Assembly: GCF_003060895.1 (NCBI RefSeq)
Contig: NZ_QAIH01000054.1
Location: 1 to 35,244, forward strand
Length of the DNA stretch: 35,244 bases
Direction: 5' to 3'
From: Acidovorax sp. HMWF029
GTDB lineage: Bacteria > Pseudomonadota > Gammaproteobacteria > Burkholderiales > Burkholderiaceae_C
Shown here: positions 29,440 through 35,244 of the stretch, in pieces
Numbering within the stretch: position 1 is the first letter of the stretch
Layout of the letters: each line of letters begins with the position of its first letter
Program-made: the position numbers and the translations under genes
Notes under the pieces: generated by a model
What the model saw: only the letters and a program-made list of their open reading frames with translations
Databases searched by the model: none
Told to the model about the DNA's origin: nothing

Positions 29440-29742
29440 ATGCAAGAAGTGAGATGTGGACGGTGCCAGAAACTGCTGGCCCGCGCCGATGGAATCGTAG
29501 AGATCAAGTGCCCGCGATGCGGGTGCCTGAACCACTGGAGAGCCAGCCCCGCTGATCGCAGCGGGCAGAGCCCCCAACCAGAGCGCCACGAGCGTCACAA
29601 AGCAATGTGCAATGACGACGCAAAAAAGCCCTTTGGCATGGCTGGGCGGCAAGAGCCGCTTGGCAGACCGGATCATCGAGAAGATGCCGGTTCACCAGAC
29701 CTACTGCGAGGTGTTCGCGGGCGCGGCCTGGGTGCTCTTTAA
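29440..29742 (+). CDS. com: Com-like zinc-finger translational regulator
   Basis: The 100-residue frame starts MQEVRCGRCQKLLARADG and continues to KCPRCGCLNHWRA. Cys6, Cys9, Cys24 and Cys27 give the zinc finger of Mu-like Com proteins. Com binds an RNA stem-loop at the start of the next gene and opens it for translation; in Mu the target is mom. The C-terminal 43 residues overlap the methyltransferase gene in another frame and look disordered (GRQEPLGRPDHREDAGSPD), so only the first 55 or so may matter. The stem at 29593-29617 around the methyltransferase ATG suits such control. ATG 29440 has no strong ribosome site. Confidence 0.78.
   Translation: MQEVRCGRCQKLLARADGIVEIKCPRCGCLNHWRASPADRSGQSPQPERHERHKAMCNDDAKKPFGMAGRQEPLGRPDHREDAGSPDLLRGVRGRGLGAL
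29593..29617 (+). promoter_or_regulatory. Possible stem hiding the methyltransferase start codon
   Basis: CGTCA (29593-29597) can pair with TGACG (29613-29617), which contains the last bases of ATG 29612 and its next codon. A smaller pairing (GCA with TGC) lies inside. No good ribosome site precedes the ATG. The layout suggests a closed start that the Com-like protein would open, as in the Mu com/mom pair. The pairing is short and was found by eye. Confidence 0.4.
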
Positions 29743-30391
29743 AAAGCCGGAAAGCAAGGTCGAGATCATCAACGACATCAACTCGGACCTCACCAACCTC
29801 TATCGGTGCGTGAAGTTCCACCTGGCCGAACTGGTCACCCAGTTCCGCTGGATGCTGGTGTCGCGTGATGAGTTCGACCGGTTCCTAAAAACGCCCGCTG
29901 ACACCCTCACGGACATACAGCGGGCGGCCCGGTTCTTCTACCTGGCGAAGTCCAGTTTTGGCGCCCGGATCGTGAAGCCGACCTACGGCATCTCGGCAAC
30001 CGGCGCGCCTCGGTTGAATCTTCTGCGGATCGAGGAGGACCTGAGCGAAGCCCATCTGCGCCTGGCACGGGTGTTCATCGAGAACAAGCCCTACGACCAG
30101 GTCATTCAGCGCTTTGACAAGCCGGGCACGTTTTTCTACGTTGACCCACCGTATTGGGACTGCGAGAAGGACTACGGCGAGGGGTTGTTCAGCAAGGACG
30201 ACTTCGGGCGCTTGGCGGCCCTCCTGGGGGCGGTAAAGGGCAAGTTCATCCTGAGCCTGAATGACACCCCCGGGGTGCGGGAGACCTTTGCGGACTTCCG
30301 TATTGAGGCTGTGAAGACCCGGTACAGCATCAGCGGCAGCAGCAAGCAGGAGGCGGCCGAGGTGCTGATCAGCAACTTCAAGCTGGCCTAG
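29612..30391 (+). CDS. D12-class DNA N6-adenine methyltransferase (Dam-like)
   Basis: The 259-residue protein has the D12-class order: PLAWLGGKSRLADRI (residues 7-21, AdoMet-binding start), CEVFAGAAWVLFKK (32-45, motif I), DINSDL (55-60) and the catalytic DPPYW (178-182). The class moves a methyl group to N6 of adenine, often in GATC, and the modification can protect phage DNA from restriction. It occupies the place that mom holds in Mu and overlaps com by 131 bases. The target site cannot be told from the sequence. A hairpin follows the stop, and a Phe-Lys pair at 29738 uses TTT AAA. Confidence 0.9.
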   Translation: MTTQKSPLAWLGGKSRLADRIIEKMPVHQTYCEVFAGAAWVLFKKPESKVEIINDINSDLTNLYRCVKFHLAELVTQFRWMLVSRDEFDRFLKTPADTLTDIQRAARFFYLAKSSFGARIVKPTYGISATGAPRLNLLRIEEDLSEAHLRLARVFIENKPYDQVIQRFDKPGTFFYVDPPYWDCEKDYGEGLFSKDDFGRLAALLGAVKGKFILSLNDTPGVRETFADFRIEAVKTRYSISGSSKQEAAEVLISNFKLA

Positions 30392-30392
30392 T

Positions 30393-30413
30393 GCCAGACA
30401 ACGGCGGTCTGGC
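30393..30413 (+). terminator. Hairpin after the methyltransferase gene
   Basis: GCCAGAC (30393-30399) and GTCTGGC (30407-30413) pair over 7 bp around AACGGCG, directly after the stop. They are followed by TTGGCTTGCT, a poor T-tract. It may be a weak terminator or an mRNA-end stem. The rest of the 90-base gap before 30482 holds two TTTAAA motifs (30432, 30467). Confidence 0.4.
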
Positions 30414-30481
30414 TTGGCTTGCTGGCGAGGCTTTAAAGAGCGGTACTGGGTTCATCGCAACACCACTTTAAAGAGCCTTCA

Positions 30482-30724
30482 ATGATCACCTTCCAAAACG
30501 CCAGCGGCCTCGAATTGATTGATGCAAACCAGGAATCGACCGCCTTGGAAGCCTACCAAGCCAGGCAGGCCAACATTTCCATCCTGTTGGCGGCACTGAA
30601 CAACCGCCTGGCAACACACAGCGAGAAGGCAGCTAACAAGCCCAGGAACTGGGGGTATGCAGGCGATCTGGGAAGTGTTCAGGAGGAACTGGAGAGGATC
30701 GTTGCGATGCTCTCCAGCGATTGA
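30482..30724 (+). CDS. 80-residue hypothetical phage protein, last gene of the prophage
   Basis: The product is helical (MITFQNASGLELIDANQESTALEAYQARQANISILLAALNN...) and ends with NWGYAGDLGSVQEELERIVAMLSSD. That is a pattern (NWG..GDL..V.E.L) I recall from small hypothetical proteins of several phages. AAAGAG before ATG 30482 may serve as ribosome site. A strong intrinsic terminator follows 24 bases after the stop, and then the right-end repeats, so this is the rightmost prophage gene. Function unknown. Confidence 0.65.
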   Translation: MITFQNASGLELIDANQESTALEAYQARQANISILLAALNNRLATHSEKAANKPRNWGYAGDLGSVQEELERIVAMLSSD

Positions 30725-30748
30725 AAAGACCCGTAGCCGGGTTTAAAG

Positions 30749-30772
30749 GCCGCCTCCGGGCGGCTTTTGTTT
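30749..30772 (+). terminator. Intrinsic terminator at the right end of the prophage
   Basis: GCCGCC-TCCG-GGCGGC (30749-30764) is followed by TTTTGTTT (30765-30772), a classical rho-independent terminator. It ends the last rightward transcript seven bases before the start of the 22-bp repeats, which keeps phage transcription out of the host gene. Confidence 0.85.
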
Positions 30773-30778
30773 GGGCTA

Positions 30779-30849
30779 TTCAGTGCCAAAGGCGGCGAGA
30801 TTTAGCGCCAAAGGCGGCGTAAATCAGTGCCAAAGCGCGCGGCGCGCCA
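30779..30849 (+). repeat. Right-end 22-bp tandem repeats, candidate transposase binding sites (attR side)
   Basis: The core G(T/C)GCCAAAG(GCGGCG) begins at 30783, 30805 and 30827, an exact period of 22 bp. The third copy diverges after GTGCCAAAG. Read inward, the units are TGGCACTGATTTACGCCGCC and TGGCGCTAAATCTCGCCGCC, each followed by TT. Mu transposase sites are also 22 bp and clustered at the right end, so these are likely R sites. The phage should end with CA: 30832 and 30849 both fit. With 30849 there is also a shortened fourth unit (TGGCGCGCCGCGCGCTT). Confidence 0.75.
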
Positions 30850-30906
30850 TTCTCTACGCGCACCGGCAAGGGGCTTTTCCAACGCCGTTTCGCTGGCAAG
30901 GAATTT

Positions 30907-30925
30907 AATAAGAATCGTTATCATT
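30907..30925 (+). promoter_or_regulatory. Fur box upstream of the siderophore receptor gene
   Basis: AATAAGAATCGTTATCATT is close to the 19-bp Fur consensus of GATAAT-type repeats. It overlaps plausible -10 hexamers (TATCAT, and TAAAAT at 30931-30936) upstream of the TonB receptor. Iron-loaded Fur would block transcription. It lies 58-75 bp to the right of the likely prophage end, so the core promoter seems intact. Confidence 0.8.
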
Positions 30926-30996
30926 TGCATTAAAATGTGTGGCTTTTGTAAAGAGTCGCAAGCGCTTGTGCGCTGCGTGCTCCACCGATTGCACAC

Positions 30997-33201
30997 ATGG
31001 ACACCAACGCCTTCCGCCACACACTCACCGCCTTCAGAGCGCCCCGCCCTGGCGCAGCCCCATCCAACACCGTCCACCGCTCCCTGGCCCAACGTCAGCG
31101 CGCCGCTGTCAGCCAGCCCTGGCTGATCGGTGCGAGCCTGGCCGGGCTGATGATCGCAGCGCCCGCCTTGGCGCAGGGCGAAGCCGCCTTGCCCACCATC
31201 AGCGTCTCAGGCTCGCAATACGACGCGGATGACGTGCGCCCCGAGGGCGTGACCACCGCCACCAAGACCTACATGGCGCCCAAGGACATCCCGCAGACCA
31301 TCGACACGCTGGAGGTCAACAAATATAAAAGCTACGGCATCAACGACCTGGCCACCATGCTCGACGGCGTGCCCGGCGTGAACACCAACTACGACATGCG
31401 CGGCGAAGGCGTGCTCATCCGTGGCTTCAGCGCCGACTCGGGCGACATCTACCGCGACGGAATCCGTGAATCCGGCCAGGTGCGCCGCAGCACGGCCAAC
31501 GTCGAGCGCATCGAGATCCTCAAAGGCCCAGGCTCCGTCCTGTACGGGCGTGGCGGTGGCGGCGGCATCATCAACCTCGTCAGCAAGCAGGCCCGCTTCG
31601 ACGCAAAAAGCAGCGTCACCCTGCGCGGCGGCTCGTGGGATAACTACGGCGGCACCATCGACATCAACAAGGTCGTCAACCCCCACGTCGCCGTGCGCCT
31701 GACGGCAGACCGCGAACAGGCCCACAGCTTCCGCAGCGGCATCCGCAACAAAAACGAAATGATCTCGCCCAGCATCCTGGTGGACACGCGCACCGGTCTG
31801 CGCTGGGCGGGGCAATACACCTACGACAACGTCTGGCGAGTGCCCGACCGGGGGCCTGTGTATGGCGAGCTGCCCGCCAGCGTCTCTACGCACCAGGGCT
31901 TTGCCCACCCCGACGACTACGTGCAAGACCGCCTGCGGGTACTGCGCTCGGACTTGAGCTACGACTTCAACCCCGCCTGGAGCCTGCGCTGGCTTGCCAG
32001 CAAGCGCGAGGCCAGCCAGGACTTTGACCACGTCTTCGGCGGCACCTACTGCAACACCGCAGGGCGCACCGCCACCGGCGCAGCCTGCAACTACCGCGGC
32101 CAGCTGCGCCAGAACTACGCCTGGCAAGCCACCAACAACAAGACCACCACCCACACCCTGGACCTCACTGGCCGCGTGGACGTGGCGGGCATGCGCCACG
32201 AACTGCTGATGGGCCTGGAGCACAGCAGCGAAGAGCGCCAGCCCCAGGTGTATGGCACCGTGCCGTTTGGCGCCACCATCAACCCCCACAACCCCGTGTG
32301 GCCCGCCAAACCTGCGCAACGCCCTGCCGCTACCCAGAACAACCTGCACGAAGCCACATCGCGCGCCCTGTATGTGCAAGACCTGATCCACCTGGCGCCG
32401 CAATGGAAGCTGCTGGTGGGCGCACGCTACGACAGCTACGACTTTGACACCCTCAACCGCCTCACCAATGCCCGCCGCGCCGCCAGCGGCGACTCCGTCA
32501 GCCCGCGCGCGGGCCTCGTGTGGCAGCCCACGGCGCAGCACAGCATCTACACCTCGTACAGCAAAAGCTACTCCCCCTACGGCGGGCGCGGCATGCTGGG
32601 CGTGAGCGGCGCGCAAGACGACGAGCCGCGCTACTCCCGCCAGATGGAGGCGGGCGTCAAGAGCGACTGGCTGGCAGGCGCACTGTCAACCCAGTTGGCG
32701 GTGTACGACCTGGAGCACTACAACATTCGCTACCAGCCCGATGCCGTCAACTTCCCCAACGACTGGGCCGTGCGCGGCAAAGAACGCTCGCGCGGCGTCG
32801 AGCTCAGTGCCGCAGGCCGCCTGGCCGCTGCGTGGTACGTGCGCGGCGGCGCCGGGGTGATGAGCGCCAAGGTGGTTGAAGACCGCAGCGCACCGGCCAA
32901 CGTGGGCAAATACCTCATCAACACCGCGCTGCGCAACGGCAACATCTTTGTGCGCTACGCCCCCCAAGGCCACTGGTATGCAGAACTCGGTGTGACCCAC
33001 ACCAGCGCACGCTGGATCAACGCCGCCAACACACAGCGCCTGCCCGGCTACACCCGCTGGGACGCCTTGGTAGGCTGGCGCACCGCGCCCTGGACGGTCA
33101 CGCTGGCACTGTCCAACCTGCTGGACAAGGAATACTGGCGCTCCACCAGCATGCCGGGCGCCCCCCGCAGCGTGCTACTGAGCGCCAACTACCAGTTCTG
33201 A
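30997..33201 (+). CDS. TonB-dependent siderophore receptor
   Basis: The 734-residue outer-membrane protein has a long N-terminal signal region with its hydrophobic part at about residues 43-58 (LIGASLAGLMIAAPALA, cut after AQG). A plug domain follows (DIPQTIDTLEV...LATMLDGVPGVNTNYDMRGEGVLIRGFSAD...IEILKGPGSVLYGRGGGGGIINLVSK), then a beta-barrel of many amphipathic strands ending in a terminal Phe (LLSANYQF). The plug is that of hydroxamate or catecholate siderophore receptors of the FhuA/Fiu type. It imports ferric siderophore with TonB energy. ATG 30997 is the only good start, which gives an unusually long N-region of some 40 residues. A Fur box upstream shows iron control. The gene is host, not phage. 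Confidence 0.9.
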   Translation: MDTNAFRHTLTAFRAPRPGAAPSNTVHRSLAQRQRAAVSQPWLIGASLAGLMIAAPALAQGEAALPTISVSGSQYDADDVRPEGVTTATKTYMAPKDIPQTIDTLEVNKYKSYGINDLATMLDGVPGVNTNYDMRGEGVLIRGFSADSGDIYRDGIRESGQVRRSTANVERIEILKGPGSVLYGRGGGGGIINLVSKQARFDAKSSVTLRGGSWDNYGGTIDINKVVNPHVAVRLTADREQAHSFRSGIRNKNEMISPSILVDTRTGLRWAGQYTYDNVWRVPDRGPVYGELPASVSTHQGFAHPDDYVQDRLRVLRSDLSYDFNPAWSLRWLASKREASQDFDHVFGGTYCNTAGRTATGAACNYRGQLRQNYAWQATNNKTTTHTLDLTGRVDVAGMRHELLMGLEHSSEERQPQVYGTVPFGATINPHNPVWPAKPAQRPAATQNNLHEATSRALYVQDLIHLAPQWKLLVGARYDSYDFDTLNRLTNARRAASGDSVSPRAGLVWQPTAQHSIYTSYSKSYSPYGGRGMLGVSGAQDDEPRYSRQMEAGVKSDWLAGALSTQLAVYDLEHYNIRYQPDAVNFPNDWAVRGKERSRGVELSAAGRLAAAWYVRGGAGVMSAKVVEDRSAPANVGKYLINTALRNGNIFVRYAPQGHWYAELGVTHTSARWINAANTQRLPGYTRWDALVGWRTAPWTVTLALSNLLDKEYWRSTSMPGAPRSVLLSANYQF

Positions 33202-33283
33202 GCCAGGCGGGGCGGTGTGCAGGGGCCCGGCGCGGCGTGTGAAAATCCGCACGCCCGGCACCCAGGCCCCAACCGCACTCCCC

Positions 33284-33529
33284 ATGAACGAATTCCACCA
33301 ATGGAACCTGCTCCACCACCGCCCATGGGACGCCCCGCCCCGGCTGGGCGGTGCCAGAACCGATGAACTGTTCGGGCTGAAGGCCTGCACGTCGCTCGGC
33401 GATGCCGCCGTCCGCATCGCAATCGCCGATGGCTGCCTCGCCGCCACCGCCACGGGGCCGTCCCCCGTGCTATTGCGCGATGCTGGGCGCTATCAGTGCG
33501 CCAAGCTCCACCCTCCGGTGCTGGCGTGA
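33284..33529 (+). CDS. 81-residue hypothetical protein before the aminopropyltransferase
   Basis: ATG 33284 opens a frame of 81 residues (MNEFHQWNLLHHRPWDAPPRLGGARTDELFGLKACTSLGDAAVRIAI...) with normal codon use for this genome. Its TGA overlaps the GTG start of the next gene (GTGA), which suggests coupling. No ribosome site is clear, and no family is recognised. It could be a small partner of the membrane enzyme that follows, or a non-coding stretch in an open frame. The 82 bases before it, after the receptor gene, hold no visible signal. Confidence 0.45.
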   Translation: MNEFHQWNLLHHRPWDAPPRLGGARTDELFGLKACTSLGDAAVRIAIADGCLAATATGPSPVLLRDAGRYQCAKLHPPVLA

Positions 33530-35094
33530 CCCAGGTGCCATCGGCGTTGCCCGATCCTGGCGTGCAGCCGCAGCCGCCCACCGGCCCCCGCCCCATCGAA
33601 ATCGCCCTGCTCGCCAGCGTGTTTGTGGTGGCCGCCTGCGGCCTGCTGTATGAGTTGGCGGCGGGGGCGCTGGCGTCGTATGTGCTGGGCGATTCGGTGC
33701 TGCAGTTCAGCACCATCATCGGCACCTACCTTTTTGCCATGGGCGTGGGCTCGTGGCTGTCGCGCTACTTTGAGCGGCAGCTGCCCGCGCATTTTTTGCG
33801 CATCGAGTTGATGGTGGCGCTGATTGGCGGGCTGCTGCCCGCCACGCTGTTCCTGGCCAATGCGTACGCGCCGGGGGCTTTTCGGCTGCTGCTGTACGGC
33901 ATGGTGTTCATGGTGGGCATGCTGGCGGGGCTGGAGATTCCGCTGGTCATGCGCATCTTGAAGCGCAATGTGGCGCTCAAGGACCTGGTCTCGCAGGTGC
34001 TCACGTTCGACTACCTGGGCGCTCTGGTGGTGTCGATGGCGTTTCCGCTGCTCTTGGTGCCGCACCTGGGGCTCATCCGCACGGGGCTGCTGTTTGGCGC
34101 GATGAACGCGGCTGTGGCGCTGTGGGCGGTGTGGCTGTTCCGGCACGAGCTGCGGCGCCTGAAGGCACACCTGGCGGCCTGCGTGATGGTGCTGGGCATT
34201 TTGCTGGGTGCGCTGGCCGGGGCCGAGCACATCACCACCTTTGCCGAAGACAAGTTCTACCAGGACCGCATCGTGTTCAGCACCGCCTCGCCCTACCAGC
34301 GCATCGTGGTCACCCAGGGCCGTGCGGGCCACCGGCTGTACCTGAACGGCAACCTGCAGTTTGCGCAGGCCGACGAGTACCGCTATCACGAGGCCCTGGT
34401 GCACCCCGCCATGGCCGCCCACGGCGCGCCCAAGAAGGTGGCGGTGCTGGGCGGCGGCGACGGCATGGCGGTGCGCGAGATCCTCAAGTACCCCTCGGTC
34501 GAATCGGTGACGCTGGTGGAGCTGGACCCGGCGATGACAAAAATCTTCAGCGAGAACCCGCGCCTGGCGCAGCTCAACGGCCAGGCGCTGCAGAACCCCA
34601 AGGTGAAGATCATCAACACCGATGCGTTTGGCTGGTTGCAGCAGGGCGCGCCAGAAGACACCTTTGATGTGATCGTGGTGGACTTCCCCGACCCCACCAA
34701 CTTCTCGATTGGCAAGCTCTACACCAACAGCTTTTATGCCCTGCTGGACCGCCGCCTGGCCGCCAGCGGCTACGCGGTGGTGCAGACCACATCGCCCCTG
34801 GTGGCGCGCAAGAGCTACTGGACGGTGGCGCAGACCATTGAATCGGTGGGCCTGTCCACCGCGCCCTACCACGCGCATGTGCCCAGCTTTGGCGAATGGG
34901 GTTTCATCATCGCCAGCCACCGGCCCTGGCGCATGCCGCAGGCGCTGCCGCCCGGCCTGCGGTTTTTGGCCCCCGACACGCTGCCGCTGCTGTTTGACTT
35001 TCCGCTGGACATGGCGCGCGTGTCAGCCGATGTGAACCGGCTGTCGAACCAGGCGCTGGTGCATACGTATGAGCGCGAGTGGGGAAAACATTGA
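33526..35094 (+). CDS. Membrane-bound polyamine aminopropyltransferase (spermidine-synthase-like)
   Basis: From GTG 33526 the protein has 522 residues. About 220 residues make an N-terminal bundle of six or seven membrane segments (from IALLASVFVVAACGLLYELAAG to LAACVMVLGILLGALAGAE). The C-terminal half is a soluble spermidine-synthase-like domain: YQRIVVTQ, RLYLNGNLQFAQADEYRYHEALVHPAM, VAVLGGGDGMAVREILKYP (decarboxylated AdoMet site), VELDPAMTKIF, IVVDFPDPTNFSIGKLYTNSFYALL. Soluble relatives move an aminopropyl group to putrescine; the role of the membrane-linked class (COG4262-like) is less clear. An upstream GTG at 33496 would add ten residues without a better signal. Host gene, coupled to the preceding small frame. 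Confidence 0.85.
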   Translation: MTQVPSALPDPGVQPQPPTGPRPIEIALLASVFVVAACGLLYELAAGALASYVLGDSVLQFSTIIGTYLFAMGVGSWLSRYFERQLPAHFLRIELMVALIGGLLPATLFLANAYAPGAFRLLLYGMVFMVGMLAGLEIPLVMRILKRNVALKDLVSQVLTFDYLGALVVSMAFPLLLVPHLGLIRTGLLFGAMNAAVALWAVWLFRHELRRLKAHLAACVMVLGILLGALAGAEHITTFAEDKFYQDRIVFSTASPYQRIVVTQGRAGHRLYLNGNLQFAQADEYRYHEALVHPAMAAHGAPKKVAVLGGGDGMAVREILKYPSVESVTLVELDPAMTKIFSENPRLAQLNGQALQNPKVKIINTDAFGWLQQGAPEDTFDVIVVDFPDPTNFSIGKLYTNSFYALLDRRLAASGYAVVQTTSPLVARKSYWTVAQTIESVGLSTAPYHAHVPSFGEWGFIIASHRPWRMPQALPPGLRFLAPDTLPLLFDFPLDMARVSADVNRLSNQALVHTYEREWGKH

Positions 35095-35244
35095 ACACCC
35101 CCCTGAGTCGCTGCGCGCCTTCCCCCCTCTCTTGCAGCGCTGCGCGCAGCGGGAGGGGGGACGCTCCCGGCGCGGCGGGGCGGCCCTTGCGCGGGAGCCC
35201 TGGCCTGGGCCGCTACCACTGCATGCCGTGGAGGGTATGTAACC
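35095..35244 (+). repeat. GC-rich intergenic inverted repeat at the right edge
   Basis: After the last gene the DNA holds complementary arms, CCCCCCTC near 35125 and GAGGGGGG near 35152, around GCAGCGCTGCGCGCAGC. GC-rich stretches with several further small inversions follow. The layout resembles dispersed intergenic repeats I recall from Comamonadaceae genomes. No gene is seen. Without the genome I cannot show that it is repeated elsewhere. Confidence 0.45.

Larger units (their letters stand above)
1..30849. mobile_element. Mu-like transposable prophage (left end outside the window)
   Basis: The block contains a MuA-type transposase N-terminus, a Ner-like regulator, an S24 repressor, lysis, packaging, head and siphovirus tail genes, then a Com-like regulator with a DNA methyltransferase, in an order matching Mu-like phages. 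The right boundary is inferred from three 22-bp tandem repeats near 30783-30841. MuA-type elements end in 5'-TG...CA-3'. Two CA ends fit, 30832 and 30849, and the left end is needed to choose between them. Early genes run leftward and late genes rightward, a BcepMu-like arrangement, while the tail genes are of the non-contractile kind. Confidence 0.9.

Noticed and set aside
1-35244. tRNA, rRNA, CRISPR array or insertion sequence
   Set aside because: No cloverleaf, ribosomal RNA segment, spaced direct-repeat array or IS-type inverted ends were recognised by eye. The only regular short DNA tandem repeat is the 22-bp right-end set.

Overview
The window holds most of a transposable (Mu-like) prophage, from about position 1 to 30.85 kb, followed by its host chromosome. 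The DNA is GC-rich. The host genes (a Fur-box TonB siderophore receptor, a membrane polyamine aminopropyltransferase) and the GC-rich inverted repeat at the right edge suggest a betaproteobacterium of the Comamonadaceae, perhaps Acidovorax-like. That is inference from style, not a database match.

Layout. (1) 1-2.1 kb, control region: a MuA-type transposase N-terminus (cut by the left edge) and a Ner-like regulator run leftward. An S24-type repressor and a secreted DUF4124-type protein run rightward. Repeated operator-like sequences lie between the two arms. (2) 2.2-3.9 kb, lysis: GH24 lysozyme, a 35-residue membrane peptide, Rz with Rz1 nested in another frame, and a tail-anchored coiled-coil protein. 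(3) 3.9-8.7 kb, packaging: DUF1804-type small terminase, large terminase, portal, Mu gpF-like protein. (4) 8.7-10.6 kb, a cargo insert: its own promoter, an XRE regulator with an ImmA/IrrE zinc peptidase, two 41-residue basic proteins and several RNA hairpins. (5) 10.6-16.5 kb: a protease/major-capsid fusion, connector genes and the tail tube. (6) 16.5-29.3 kb: tape measure and tail-tip genes, no sheath gene, so a siphovirus-type tail. (7) 29.4-30.7 kb: Com-like zinc-finger regulator, D12-class adenine methyltransferase and a small gene, then a terminator and 22-bp repeats that look like MuA sites of the right end. (8) 30.85-35.2 kb: host genes.

The early module points left and the late genes right, as known for BcepMu, but the tail is of the non-contractile kind, as in B3/D3112. 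The most striking non-coding signal is a three-copy element at 2.19, 10.62 and 16.51 kb. Each copy is a perfect 18-bp palindrome, a T-run and, at fixed distance, a -10-like hexamer. The copies stand in front of the lysis, head and tape-measure blocks, close to where Mu places its late promoters. I propose that they are combined terminator and late-promoter elements. Other points of note are the capsid fusion with an internal ribosome site, an 11-fold 14-residue repeat in the tail-hub protein, a SPRY domain that looks swapped in, an excess of TTTAAA in the prophage, and the insertion of the phage just upstream of an iron-regulated promoter.
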